Source: Moorena sp. SIOASIH
GTDB taxonomy: Bacteria > Cyanobacteriota > Cyanobacteriia > Cyanobacteriales > Coleofasciculaceae
NCBI RefSeq assembly: GCF_010671925.1
Contig: NZ_JAAHIH010000003.1
Span: forward strand, 868,001-932,000
Length of the DNA stretch: 64,000 bases
Direction of reading: 5' to 3'
Made by a program: the position numbers and the translations under genes. Of the stretch, positions 36,688-46,258 are shown one piece after another. The notes under the pieces are model-generated. The model was given only the letters and a program-made list of their open reading frames with translations. It searched no databases and had not been told where the DNA came from. The first letter of the stretch is position 1. Each line of letters starts with the position of its first letter.

Positions 36688-37125
36688 ATGGTATGTCTTG
36701 TTAAATTAGAAATTAAAGAATCTCCAGAGGAACTTAAAGCACTACTAAACTCTCTAAAAGAAAGTAGTCATAAACAACGAATCCAAGCTCTGTATTGGCT
36801 CAAAATAGGAGCGAGTAATAGTATCGAGCATATAGCGATGCTACTAGGATGCCACCGCACTACAGTATCACGGTGGTTTAGTCTATATCGTCGGGGTGGA
36901 ATTGAAGCGTTATTAGAGCATAACAAAAAGTCAGGCAGACCAAGAAAGATTCCCCTGGACGTAGAGGAAAAATTACGAGTTAAATTACAACAATCGGAAG
37001 GATTTAGTAGTTATGGGGAAGTGCAACTTTGGTTAAAAGAATTGTGTGGTATGGATATACCCTATGCCACAGTATATAAATATGTGCGTACTCGTTTAAA
37101 AACTAACTTAAATAAGTTAGATTAA
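36688..37125 (+). CDS. IS630-type helix-turn-helix protein (transposase N-terminal half only)
   Basis: 145 residues matching the DNA-binding half of IS630-family transposases: an HTH (NSIEHIAMLLGCHRTTVSRWFSLYRRGGIEALLEHN) and a winged helix-turn-helix (VEEKLRVKLQQSEGFSSYGEVQLWLKELCGMDIPYATVYKYVR). The DDE catalytic domain, normally a second frame or the C-terminal half, is absent downstream. It is therefore a truncated element or an exapted DNA-binding protein. The frame is intact and ends cleanly. The following 200 bp hold only repeat-like GCTGACGCTATGGCGCTGGC sequence. Confidence 0.75.
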   Translation: MVCLVKLEIKESPEELKALLNSLKESSHKQRIQALYWLKIGASNSIEHIAMLLGCHRTTVSRWFSLYRRGGIEALLEHNKKSGRPRKIPLDVEEKLRVKLQQSEGFSSYGEVQLWLKELCGMDIPYATVYKYVRTRLKTNLNKLD

Positions 37126-37327
37126 ATTTGTTAGAGTGAGTTAGTAGTAAACAAAGCCCAGGGGATATAGAAAAGTGGTGAACTACCAAACGCCAAGCTG
37201 ACGCTATGGCGCTGGCTAGGGTTGGTTTAAATGTAAAGGTACAATCGCTGTAAAGAGCTTGGGATTTGCTTTGATGACAAACAGCTCAGTTTTTAAATAG
37301 TCAAATTAGGATAATAATAGATACACT

Positions 37328-37873
37328 TTAGTTAACTAAAATGCTACCTTCTCTTACCAATTCGCTAACTTTACCTGGCATTGTACAACGAAGATAGCGT
37401 GGTTGTGCCCCGATAGAGCATGAAGTTTCAAAGTCCTCACTTTTGTTGATCCAGCCGCCAACGCATTTCTTTAAGGCAAAAGTATTGGTCCAACATAATC
37501 GAACAGACCATCTAGCAGTGATTGGTACACTTCCATTACTAATAGAACCTCTGCTCAGAGAAGAGACTTTGATGTTACTAACCCACTTCTCTTTTGAATC
37601 AACATTGAAACTAGGATTAGCAGATATGAAATTATCAAGCTCTTGTCCGAGAGTGCCTGTTTCCGGAAGGCGTACAGAAAATATTCCATCCTCAAAGTTT
37701 GCACTACGTCCAGAGGCAATCAAAACATCATTGCTTGCTCCTATCCCTTCACTGGTTGACTGACTAGGAGATGTATAGGCAAAGGTTTCCAGTGGTTTGG
37801 GAATATCTACTACGGCTAAAGTGGTAATAATGGATGCTACACCAAGGGTGCTTAATAAGTTCGGTAGTTTCAT
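37328..37873 (-). CDS. Hypothetical exported protein
   Basis: 181 residues with a hydrophobic N-terminus (LLSTLGVASIITTLAVVDIP) that looks like a signal peptide. The C-terminal half is cysteine-containing (RLCWTNTFALKKCVGGWI, FETSCSIGAQPRYLRC), consistent with disulfides in an exported domain. I recognise no family. It stands alone; 37874-38372 (about 500 bp) is AT-rich and shows no gene. Confidence 0.55.
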   Translation of the reverse strand: MKLPNLLSTLGVASIITTLAVVDIPKPLETFAYTSPSQSTSEGIGASNDVLIASGRSANFEDGIFSVRLPETGTLGQELDNFISANPSFNVDSKEKWVSNIKVSSLSRGSISNGSVPITARWSVRLCWTNTFALKKCVGGWINKSEDFETSCSIGAQPRYLRCTMPGKVSELVREGSILVN

Positions 37874-38372
37874 TAATTTTTCGGCATTTTGAGGATTTTA
37901 GTGTTTTGGTAATAGCACCCTATTTATTCTGATCAAAAATTGATATAGCTCTGGATTTATATATGGAGATGGTTGGCTATATAATAGATTTTACTTACTC
38001 ACGCAGTAGCCTGGGAATTTTTGAGACTAATAATTACTTACTAGTCTCAAGGCTATTCAACTAGCCACAGGGCTTGAAATTGGCAATTATCCCAGGTAAT
38101 GATGCACAATAGCTGCCTATTTCACTTTCCAATAGATAAATAGATTAATCTCAAAGCTTTTATAACCCTGATCATCATCCTGATAAGTGGCGATTTAGTG
38201 AGATAGTAGTATCCAAATATTACCAATAAATACTAATTTATATAGTGATTTTTCTAATCAAAGATAACATACCTACTTTTTGTAGAACTTCAGCAAAGTC
38301 ATTGATATTACTAAGCCAAATGTTTGATTAGTCATTAATTATTGGTGACTAGTTATTGCTTAATTGCTCTGG

Positions 38373-39539
38373 TCAATCTTTAATTTTAACCAAACTACGG
38401 TCAATATCTTTGACCTTAGTACAGCCACTTAAAGCCATGGCTATATCCAATTCATCTCGTAACAATTGCAAGACATGGCGTACTCCAGCAACTCCTGCTA
38501 CAGCTAATCCCCATAACACCGGACGACCTACCAACACCGCTGATGCACCCAAGGCTAGGGCTTTGAGGACATCAGTGCCTCGACGGATACCCCCATCGAT
38601 TAATACCGGTAGATGATTTCCCACAGCTGCGACCACTTCGGGTAAGGCATCGATGGATGCGATCGCACTATCCAATTGCCGACCCCCATGATTCGATACA
38701 ATGATTCCTTTGGCTCCATGGTCCAATGCCTTGAGAGCATCATCTCCTCGCAAAATGCCTTTGACTAACACCGGTAGAGTAGTGATCGATTGTAACCATT
38801 CCAGATCCCGCCAGGTCAGTGTTGGGTCAATTTGCTGGGCAAAATAGCTCAATAAACCCGATTCTCCTGCGGTTTTGGGAATTTCCAGACCAGTCATAGT
38901 CGCTAAATTAGCCAATTCCATCCCTACCGGTAGAGTAAATTGATTGCGTCGATCCCTTTCCCGACACCCCAACACTGGTGCATCTACGGTCAGACAAAGG
39001 GCACTAAAACCAGCTGCCTCCGCCCGTTCCACAAGTCTACGGGTGAGAGTGCGATCGCGATGGACATACAGCTGAAACCATGAGGGATTTTGGATATGGG
39101 ATGTTGCCTCCTGCTTTTGTTGGCTCTGTTTCCCGGCAAGGGCTACAGCTTCTAAGGGTTTGGTGGACATGGTACTCAACACCATGATTGCCCCTACCTC
39201 AGCTGCAGCCCTTGCTGTTGCCAATTCACCCTCTGGATTGGCCAGACACTGGAATGCCATGGGAGCAACCAGAATCGGTATGGGGAAAAACTGATCTAGG
39301 ATTTGTGTGCTTAAATCTCGTTGACTCACATCCACCAACATCCGAGGACGGAGTTTTATCTGTTCAAACGCTGCACGATTGTCTCGTAGTGTTACTTCAT
39401 CCCAAGCACCACTGGCGTAATAATCCAGTGCCATGGGAGATAGATACTGCGGCGCTAGGGCTTCGTATTCGAATAGATTAATCGGTTGATTCAAGGTTTT
39501 TTGTGGAAGGTTGTTCGCGTAGCGTGGCCTTTTGGCCAA
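38373..39539 (-). CDS. FMN-dependent alpha-hydroxy-acid oxidase/dehydrogenase (glycolate oxidase or lactate dehydrogenase type)
   Basis: A TIM-barrel FMN enzyme oxidising L-2-hydroxy acids to 2-oxo acids. Markers are INLFEYEALAPQYLSPMALDYYASGAWDEVTLRDN at the start, PILVAPMAF, WFQLYVHRDR, VKGILRGDDALKALDHGAKGIIVSNHGGRQLDSA with the catalytic histidine, and DGGIRRGTDVLKALALGA. In cyanobacteria such proteins are glycolate oxidase-like or L-lactate dehydrogenases, and they cannot be separated by eye. The first dozen residues (MAKRPRYANNLPQ) are encoded by a small hairpin repeat, so the original start is uncertain. Confidence 0.92.
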   Translation of the reverse strand: MAKRPRYANNLPQKTLNQPINLFEYEALAPQYLSPMALDYYASGAWDEVTLRDNRAAFEQIKLRPRMLVDVSQRDLSTQILDQFFPIPILVAPMAFQCLANPEGELATARAAAEVGAIMVLSTMSTKPLEAVALAGKQSQQKQEATSHIQNPSWFQLYVHRDRTLTRRLVERAEAAGFSALCLTVDAPVLGCRERDRRNQFTLPVGMELANLATMTGLEIPKTAGESGLLSYFAQQIDPTLTWRDLEWLQSITTLPVLVKGILRGDDALKALDHGAKGIIVSNHGGRQLDSAIASIDALPEVVAAVGNHLPVLIDGGIRRGTDVLKALALGASAVLVGRPVLWGLAVAGVAGVRHVLQLLRDELDIAMALSGCTKVKDIDRSLVKIKD

Positions 39540-39660
39540 GGTTGGAGGTTGGTTGAAGGTTGGAGGTTGGTTGAAGGTTGGAGGTTGGTTGAAGGTTGGA
39601 GGTTGGTTGAAGGTTGGAGGTTGGTTGAAGGTTGGAGGTTATTAAGGTTGAAGGTTATTA
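39514..39660. repeat. Small hairpin repeat plus 18-bp tandem array at the 5' end of the oxidase gene
   Basis: On the minus strand the hairpin GGCC-AAAA-GGCC with ACGCTACGCGAAC spans 39514-39540 and supplies the annotated start codon. Upstream of it is an array of about five units of GGTTGGAGGTTGGTTGAA. These occupy the whole promoter-proximal region. Confidence 0.8.
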
Positions 39661-39801
39661 AGGTTGAAGTGTTGTTAGCCTTGTCAGTAATGCACATTAC
39701 CTGCTGCGGGATTAATTCTACAGGTTTTTAGCTCAAGTCCACAAGACAATAAATAAAAATTGCTATAATTTTTATTTGATTCCCACAGTTTGAGGTAAAC
39801 C

Positions 39802-40704
39802 TTGAAAACTGTTGCTGTCTTTTTTGAGGAAGCAGGCACCTTTGCCTACCCATTTACTAAAAAAAAGTACATACGACACATTGCCCAACTTGGTGAAGCA
39901 ATAGAAGCTTGTGGTGCCAATTTTCGTGTTGTTCGTCACCAATCTTCCTATCTAGGGTCAGGACAATTTTCCCAGAGTTGGGAATTACGAGATGGAGAAG
40001 TGATAGAAACCGGTCCTGTCAAAGCTGATGTCATTTTCGATAAAGGATTGTTTAGCTCTGATGGAACTATCCCAGTTCTTAACTGTCAGGAAATTAACGA
40101 AATTTGCACCAACAAATATAAAACCTTTCAGTTGTTCAGTGACTATTCTCCCCAAACCTATCTTGTTAACAGCCAAGAGGAGTTTTTTGATGCACTAAGT
40201 AGTATACCAGGACAGTATAAAGTTGTCAAGCCAGTAGATGGTCTTGAAGCCAGAAATGTCCACATTGGAGACGATGACTTCTTAAAGAAGCAGGATTGCC
40301 CCTATCCTTTTTTAGTGCAAGAGTTTCTCGATTCACGCTCAGGTATACCCGGTATTGTTGATGGTGTCCATGACTTTCGTGTAGCACTCCTCAACGGGGA
40401 AATTGTTCACTCTATAGTACGTACTCCAGCTTCAGGCAAATTAGTAGCATCCGTGACTGAAGGAGGCGAGATGCGTGTTGTAGAAATAGAGCTTATCCCT
40501 AGCACTGTCTTAGATCTAGTCGAACAAATTGAAAAACATATGGTACAGTACGGTAACCGGTTTTATGGCATTGATCTTGCCCTAGTTAACGGTCAACCGA
40601 AAATCATCGAGCTTAATTCTCGTGTTAGCATTTGGGACAATCAACAACATGAAGTATTCGCTAGCACCAAGAGGAAACTTGCCGAGGTTTTAGTAGCACT
40701 TTGA
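39802..40704 (+). CDS. ATP-grasp ligase (RimK/GshB-like)
   Basis: A 300-residue ATP-grasp protein. The central ATP-binding part includes YKVVKPVDGLEARNVHIG, YPFLVQEFLDS and HDFRVALLNGEIVHSIVRTP. The metal-binding end is FYGIDLALVNGQPKIIELNSRVSIWDN, with D and E-x-N at the expected places. ATP-grasp enzymes join a carboxylate to an amine through an acyl phosphate. The start is TTG 39802 behind GAGGTAAA. The PLP decarboxylase gene begins 184 bp downstream on the same strand, with a dispersed repeat between them. Substrates are unknown, and it is not a standard glutathione or lysine enzyme by its N-terminus. Confidence 0.87.
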   Translation: MKTVAVFFEEAGTFAYPFTKKKYIRHIAQLGEAIEACGANFRVVRHQSSYLGSGQFSQSWELRDGEVIETGPVKADVIFDKGLFSSDGTIPVLNCQEINEICTNKYKTFQLFSDYSPQTYLVNSQEEFFDALSSIPGQYKVVKPVDGLEARNVHIGDDDFLKKQDCPYPFLVQEFLDSRSGIPGIVDGVHDFRVALLNGEIVHSIVRTPASGKLVASVTEGGEMRVVEIELIPSTVLDLVEQIEKHMVQYGNRFYGIDLALVNGQPKIIELNSRVSIWDNQQHEVFASTKRKLAEVLVAL

Positions 40705-40710
40705 TAGTTG

Positions 40711-40830
40711 GGTAGGGTGCGTTAGGGACGGGCGAGCCCTCATTTTATGCCTCGTCGTCACCGTCGGGACAGCATCTCCGAAAATTGTAACGGGCAAGAT
40801 GCCCATTCCACCCACCGGGTCAAACAGCTT
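40711..40830. repeat. GTAGGGTGCGTTAGGGACGGG element
   Basis: The left arm matches those at 24626 and, inverted, 35790. The right part reads CGGGTCAAACAGC, as at 24703. It lies between the ATP-grasp and decarboxylase genes and may affect their co-expression. Confidence 0.65.
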
Positions 40831-40888
40831 TTAGGATATCCACCCTTATCAATTCTAGCAAATCACCAATTTTACCAAATATTAAATT

Positions 40889-42301
40889 ATGATCGAGTTT
40901 GAAAAAACCATCAACTTAACTGTTGATAAACTCCTTAACTATTTGCAGGAAAATCAAAATACCGACACCAAGGTAATAGATTACAAAAGCCCTCAAACCC
41001 TTAAGGAAAAACTCGATTTAAGCTTACCGGAAAACGGAGTTCCCTTAGCGGATTTAATTCCGATTATTGAATCGTACCTCGACCACAGCGTGCGGACTAG
41101 TAGCCACAAGTTTTTCAACCAGCTTTGGGGTGGATTTGAGATAACTGGATTATTAGCAGAAATGGTAACTAGTACTGCTAATACTTCTATGTATACCTAT
41201 GAAGTTGCTCCAGTAGCTACCCTGATCGAGATTAAATTGATTGAGGCTCTCAACGACTTGATCGGTTTTCCTCAAGGTGAGGGGTTGATGGTGACAGGAG
41301 GGAGTAATGCTAATCTGATCGCCATGCTTTGTGCGCGACACAAACTCCTACCCGAAGCCAAAAACAAGGGATTGGGAAATCACCAGCTAGTAGCATTCAT
41401 CTCCGATCAGGCTCACTATTCCTTTTTCAAAGCCGCAAATTTGTTGGGCATGGGCATAGACAATGTAGTCAAAGTCAAATCCGATGGCGATCAGCGCATG
41501 TGCCCGCAACAATTAGAAGCTGCTATTCAACAAAGCCTAAGTGAAGGAAAAACACCTTTCTTTGTTACAGCTACTGCGGGCACTACCGTTGCCGGTGCAT
41601 TCGATCCGTTGCCCTCAATTGCAGAAATTACCAGCAAATATGGACTCTGGCTACATGTGGATGGGTCTTGGGGTGCTCCGGTTTTGTTCAGCAACCAGCA
41701 CAAGCACCTGTTGCAAGGTAGCTCCTTAGCAGATTCTTTTACTTGGGATGCTCACAAACTCATGGGGGTGCCCTTGATTTGTTCAGCTATTCTGGTTAAA
41801 CAACCAGGGACTTTATTGGAGGCTTGTTCTAGTCAAGGTACCCACTATATCTTCCACGATGATGAAGATAGTGCCTATAATCTGGGAACTATGTCCTTGC
41901 AGTGTGGGCGGAAAGTAGATGCCCTTAAGCTGTGGCTAGCCTGGAAATACTACGGCAAAAATGGTTATGAAGCACGGGTTGACCGCTTGTTTGAACTCGC
42001 CAGCTACGCGGCGGATTATATTCGCAATTGTGAGAATTTAGAATTGATAGTTAAACCAACATTTTTGAATATCTGTTTCCGCTATAATCCCAGGAATAAC
42101 AGTCTGTCTAATCATGGTTTAGATCAGCTGAATCTAGAGATACGTGATCAATTAATGCGCTCCGGTCAAGCATTAGTCAATTACGCTCACTATCAAGAAC
42201 AGATTCTAATTCGCTTGATTCTCACCAATCCAGACATTAACGAAGCAGATCTAGATAGCTTTTTTGCTAACTTTATCAAAATTGGCGATAGTTTATTATA
42301 G
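40889..42301 (+). CDS. Group II PLP-dependent amino acid decarboxylase (cysteine-sulfinate/glutamate/aromatic type)
   Basis: A 470-residue group II decarboxylase. The PLP lysine is in SFTWDAHKLMGVPL and the cofactor aspartate in WLHVDGSWGAP. The N-terminal fold has HSVRTSSHKFFNQLWGG and MVTGGSNANLIAM. This family includes cysteine sulfinate, glutamate and aromatic amino acid decarboxylases. The substrate is not fixed by sequence, but a cysteine dioxygenase-like gene at 51633 makes cysteine sulfinate (giving hypotaurine) an attractive inference. It follows the ATP-grasp gene. The gap 42302-42724 shows no gene. Confidence 0.88.
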   Translation: MIEFEKTINLTVDKLLNYLQENQNTDTKVIDYKSPQTLKEKLDLSLPENGVPLADLIPIIESYLDHSVRTSSHKFFNQLWGGFEITGLLAEMVTSTANTSMYTYEVAPVATLIEIKLIEALNDLIGFPQGEGLMVTGGSNANLIAMLCARHKLLPEAKNKGLGNHQLVAFISDQAHYSFFKAANLLGMGIDNVVKVKSDGDQRMCPQQLEAAIQQSLSEGKTPFFVTATAGTTVAGAFDPLPSIAEITSKYGLWLHVDGSWGAPVLFSNQHKHLLQGSSLADSFTWDAHKLMGVPLICSAILVKQPGTLLEACSSQGTHYIFHDDEDSAYNLGTMSLQCGRKVDALKLWLAWKYYGKNGYEARVDRLFELASYAADYIRNCENLELIVKPTFLNICFRYNPRNNSLSNHGLDQLNLEIRDQLMRSGQALVNYAHYQEQILIRLILTNPDINEADLDSFFANFIKIGDSLL

Positions 42302-42724
42302 GAGGTACGGAAGAGCCATAAAAACAAAAAAAATCTGACGAATCTATAAGCGAACGCCAGCATTTCAATTGTAAAGGTGTAAAAATCAGCTAGAGAATGG
42401 TAAAGATAAAATATCTTATCTCATGCTTCTGTTTTGTCTAAACAAACATTAGTCTAAACAAACATTGGAATCCGTGTTACTAAACTACTGAATACCAAGA
42501 TAGTACTCCAGATAAGGCGGGGATAAAGACCCATCAGCTTAGCTATCCTGACGACCTGGTGGCTAACTAGTTAATAGTAATAGATAATAATAGATAAATA
42601 TTAAGGTAACAGTAATTTTTGGTTAAGGATGAATTATCGAATATGTTCGGCCAAGGCAATTCGGTGTAGGGTAAGATTAAAGACTAACGATGTTCCCCTG
42701 ATAGCTTTACCAAAAATCCCCGAT

Positions 42725-42840
42725 ACCCGCCCCGTCTCTTTAGAGCGGGTCAGAAGTTACCGTAAGAATAGTGCAGCCAAAGCAAGTTGGTAGGCTATGC
42801 ATCAAAAGTGACAGATCTTGTTGTAAGGCTGCACTATTCT
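42725..42840 (+). other. Left end of the tnpB copy 2 element: terminal hairpin and covarying stem
   Basis: An ACCCGC..GCGGGT hairpin at 42725-42750 precedes a stem with arms at 42765-42778 (AGAATAGTGCAGCC) and 42827-42840, perfectly complementary. The loop keeps GGCTATGCA. The same arrangement is found in copies 1 and 3. The stem ends 126 bp before the tnpB start. Confidence 0.7.
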
Positions 42841-43282
42841 AAGGTTTCGTCTCCGGGATGAAGGGTCGCAGCGGTCTTTAGCCGCCGTGAAAAAGATTTG
42901 ATTTTGATTTAAAAGATTATGCTGAGTATGTTAGAGTAATGATATAACATAAGATGTCGATTTCTGGTGAACATAATAGAGTTTAAGGCATACGGTAAAC
43001 CCCTTCAATATCAAGCAATAGACGAAGCGATTCGGACGGTTAAGTTTATCCGTAATAGCTGTATTCGTTTATGGATGGATAATAAAGGAACAGGCAAATA
43101 CGACCTTAGCAAGTACTCAAAAATACTGGCTAAAGAATTCTCTTTTGCTAATGAACTAAACTCTACTGCTCGACAAGCTGCGGCTGAAAGGGCATGGTCA
43201 TCAATTTCTCGTTTCTTTGAGAACTGCAAGAAAAAAGTACCTGGGAAGAAAGGCTATCCCCGTTTCCAGAAGCACTGTAGAT

Positions 43283-43306
43283 TCGGCAAAGCCGACGCTG
43301 CGCGAA
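43283..43306. repeat. Small dispersed hairpin repeat, insertion 1 in tnpB copy 2
   Basis: 24 bp absent from copies 1 and 3 (GTAGAT-CGGT there). A CGGC-AAA-GCCG hairpin is followed by ACGCTGCGCGAA. It is in frame, adding eight residues. Confidence 0.8.
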
Positions 43307-43737
43307 CGGTTGAGTATAAACAATCAGGATGGAAGCTTTCTCCTGATAAAAAGTCAATCACCTTCAGTGATAAGAAGGGAATCGGAAAGCTGAAGCTCAA
43401 AGGTACTTGGGACTTGTGGCGCTTCGACAAGAAGCAAATTAAGCGAGTCCGTATTGTCAAGAGGGCGGATGGTTACTACGTTCAATTTTGCGTCTCTGTC
43501 GATGTAAAAGAACAATTAGACCCCGCCGATGCCACTATAGGATTAGATGTAGGACTAAAAGATTTCTACACCGATTCTAGAGGAAGTACAGAACCAAATC
43601 CTCGTTTTTATAGGTCTGGAGAAAAACGATTAAAGTTTTATCAACGCCGGGTTTCCCGGAAAAAGAAAGGCTCATATAACCGTAGGAAAGCCGTTAACAG
43701 ATTAGGTAGACAGCACCTTAAAATAAGTAGGCAGCGT

Positions 43738-43764
43738 GTTGGCGTAGCCTGCGCGTAGCGCATA
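43738..43764. repeat. Small dispersed hairpin repeat, insertion 2 in tnpB copy 2
   Basis: A net gain of about 24 bp against copy 3 (CGT-GAA-GAA-CAT there). A GGC-GTA-GCC hairpin is followed by the tail variant TGCGCGTAGCGCAT, which introduces an in-frame TAG. Confidence 0.75.
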
Positions 43765-43822
43765 GAACATGCCAAGAGACTGGCACGTTGCGTAGTCCGG
43801 TCTAACGACCTGGTCGCTTACG

Positions 43823-43844
43823 TTCGCGCAGCGTGCCGTAAGGC
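43823..43844. repeat. Small dispersed hairpin repeat, insertion 3 in tnpB copy 2
   Basis: 22 bp relative to copy 3. On the minus strand a GCC-TTAC-GGC hairpin is followed by ACGCTGCGCGAA. Its length is not a multiple of three, so the frame is shifted. Confidence 0.8.
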
Positions 43845-44734
43845 AAGATTTAAGGATTAAAAACTTGGTTAAAAACCACTGTCTAGCTAAATCTATTAAC
43901 GATGCAGGTTGGTATCAATTTAGAAAATGGTTAGAGCATTTTGGTGAGAAGTTTGGTAGAGTCACCGTTGCGGTAAATCCTGCCTATACAAGCCAGAACT
44001 GCTCCGAGTGCGGCAAGGTAGTTAAAAAGTCACTATCTACTAGGACTCACGTCTGTAAATGTGGGTGTGAATTGGACAGAGACCACAACGCCGCAATAAA
44101 CATACTAAAAAGAGCCTTGGGTACGGTGGGGCACACCGGAACCTGGATCATAGATCCGAACTCTTGTGGAGGTGCGGCTCGTTCTAAGTAGGAGCCTCCA
44201 GTGATTGGAGGGGTATGACTTAGGGGATTCGCGGGAATTGTTCCCGAAATCCTAACTATTTATCGGATGGTGGTGAAAACCCACCCCTTGAGGAGACAAG
44301 TGACACCCTATCTGGCCACACCGAGCAAGCGGCATCTTGCAGAGTGACGCTGGCACCAGGGCGGAATTAGGGCTAAAGCAGATAGGCTCCCTACCGCTAA
44401 TGGGAAGACGACACGGGTAGATTAACGAAAGTCCTTAAAAAGTGTCTAAAGAGTAAGCCGCAATCTGGGAACCACATGGTGCGGACGTCATCCTTTCATT
44501 CTCACAGCGTTCTTTCCACGATAGCTGTAAACTCCGAGAAGAGGATAGGCAAATTGGACTGCCCTAAATCGTCATAACAATCTGATCAATGGAACGAGTA
44601 AAAACGACAGCAATTATGGGTCTGAGGAATGGTCGAATCCTCGGTAAGTTATGCCAAATCTAATCCCCACTGTCGGGTAGGATGTGCTCGTAAACTGGGC
44701 ACGGGTATCCAGAGTACACAAATTCTAGGAGAGT

Positions 44735-46258
44735 ATGGGTAGACGCATGTCAAACAGATATAGCGACCTCTGGAAAAGTCAGAAGTGGAAGAAACTCCGC
44801 CAAAACCTTTTCCGCCTACAAAAACGAGTGTATAAAGCGGTTCGAGATGGTGACTTGAAGAAAGCGCGGTCTCTACAAAAACTGATTCTGAAATCCCGTT
44901 CAGCACAGCTTTTGGCAGTCCGTCAAGTGACACAACTAAATAAAGGGAAAAAGACGGCTGGAGTAGATGGCTTGTCAAGCCTCTCCTACAGACAGCGTGT
45001 CAAGTTGGTAGAAACATTGAACGATTGTGCCTCTGACTGGAGACATAACCGACTTCGTGAAATCCCTATCCCTAAAAAGAATGGGAAAGTAAGAATGTTG
45101 AAAATACCAACCATCGCTGACCGAGCCTGGCAATGTCTAATTAAATATGCCCTAGAACCAGCCCATGAGGCCACGTTCAGTGCCCACAGTTATGGTTTCA
45201 GAACAGGCAGATGCGCACAAGATGTGCAGAAACGCCTCCAACTACATCTGAAATCGGATGCTAAAGGCATAACAAAAAGGATTATCGAACTAGACATTAA
45301 AAAGTGTTTCGACCGTATATCACACTCCTCCATAATGGACAAAGTGATTGCCCCGGCAAAGATAAAAGTGGGAATATTCCGATGTCTAAAAGCCGGAATA
45401 AACCCAGAATTTCCGGAGCAGGGCACCCCTCAGGGAGGAGTCGTGAGTCCCTTACTAGCCAATATCGCACTTAACGGAATAGAAGAAATTCACCCCAGTC
45501 TGCGGTACGCAGATGATATGGTGATAATTCTAAAACCAAATGACAACGCTGAAAAGATACTGAATAAAATCAAAGTCTTTTTGGCAGAGCGTGGGATGGA
45601 AATCAGTGAAGAAAAGACCAAGCTAACTAAAACGACAGACGGATTTGACTTCCTGGGGTGGAATTTCCGCGTCCAGAAAAACGGAAAATTTCGGTCAATT
45701 CCCTCAGTGGAAAACCACCGAAATATACGAAAGAAGATTAAAGCCGTAGTCAACAGCTCGAATTTTGGTGCTGAAGTAAAAGCCCAAAAGCTAGCCCCTA
45801 TCGTGCGAGGCTGGAGAAATTACCACAAGAACTGCGATATGAGCAGTTCCCGGGACTCCTTATGGTTCATCAACAACACTGCCCACCGAAAGTTCCGAAA
45901 GGAAAAGAAAGTAAGTCGGTATAGAGCTGATGAGCTATGCAAAAAGGGATTCCCGAAGGTAGGTTACAAACAAAACCAGCATGTAAATGTAAGGGGGACT
46001 AAGTCACCTTACGACGGTGACCTAGTCTATTGGAGTAATCGAAACTCACGATTATACTCTGATGCTACCTCAGAAGCCTTGAAAAAGCAGAAACAATCCT
46101 GTGGATTCTGTGGGTTGAAATTCTTAGAAGACGAATCTGTACACCTTCATCACATAGATGGAAACCACGACAATTGGAAACCTAAGAATTTATTAGCAGT
46201 CCACCAAAGCTGTCATCAACAGATACATTGGAGCACTCCGAAAGGAGAGGATATCTAG
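44735..46258 (+). CDS. Group II intron-encoded reverse transcriptase/maturase with HNH endonuclease domain
   Basis: The 507-residue intron-encoded protein promotes splicing and retrohoming. The RT domain spans about residues 60-330: KKTAGVDGLSS, REIPIPKKNGKVRMLKIPTIADRAWQ, GFRTGRCAQDV, ELDIKKCFDRISH, GTPQGGVVSPLLANIALN and the catalytic SLRYADDMVIIL. A maturase X region follows (LAPIVRGWRNYHKNC). The C-terminal HNH zinc-type nuclease is CGFCGLKFLEDESVHLHHIDGNHDNWKPKNLLAVHQSCHQQIHW. The YADD motif and HNH residues are intact, so mobility is plausible. It starts 563 nt into the intron after the folded domain I-IV region. Confidence 0.97.
   Translation: MGRRMSNRYSDLWKSQKWKKLRQNLFRLQKRVYKAVRDGDLKKARSLQKLILKSRSAQLLAVRQVTQLNKGKKTAGVDGLSSLSYRQRVKLVETLNDCASDWRHNRLREIPIPKKNGKVRMLKIPTIADRAWQCLIKYALEPAHEATFSAHSYGFRTGRCAQDVQKRLQLHLKSDAKGITKRIIELDIKKCFDRISHSSIMDKVIAPAKIKVGIFRCLKAGINPEFPEQGTPQGGVVSPLLANIALNGIEEIHPSLRYADDMVIILKPNDNAEKILNKIKVFLAERGMEISEEKTKLTKTTDGFDFLGWNFRVQKNGKFRSIPSVENHRNIRKKIKAVVNSSNFGAEVKAQKLAPIVRGWRNYHKNCDMSSSRDSLWFINNTAHRKFRKEKKVSRYRADELCKKGFPKVGYKQNQHVNVRGTKSPYDGDLVYWSNRNSRLYSDATSEALKKQKQSCGFCGLKFLEDESVHLHHIDGNHDNWKPKNLLAVHQSCHQQIHWSTPKGEDI

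Noticed and set aside
39486..39731. WRLVEG repeat protein
   Set aside because: It is encoded by the 18 bp tandem array upstream of the oxidase gene and is not a conserved product.
44701..45000. Opposite-strand open frame across the intron ORF start (44649-44978)
   Set aside because: It is antisense to the reverse transcriptase reading frame and has no family features.
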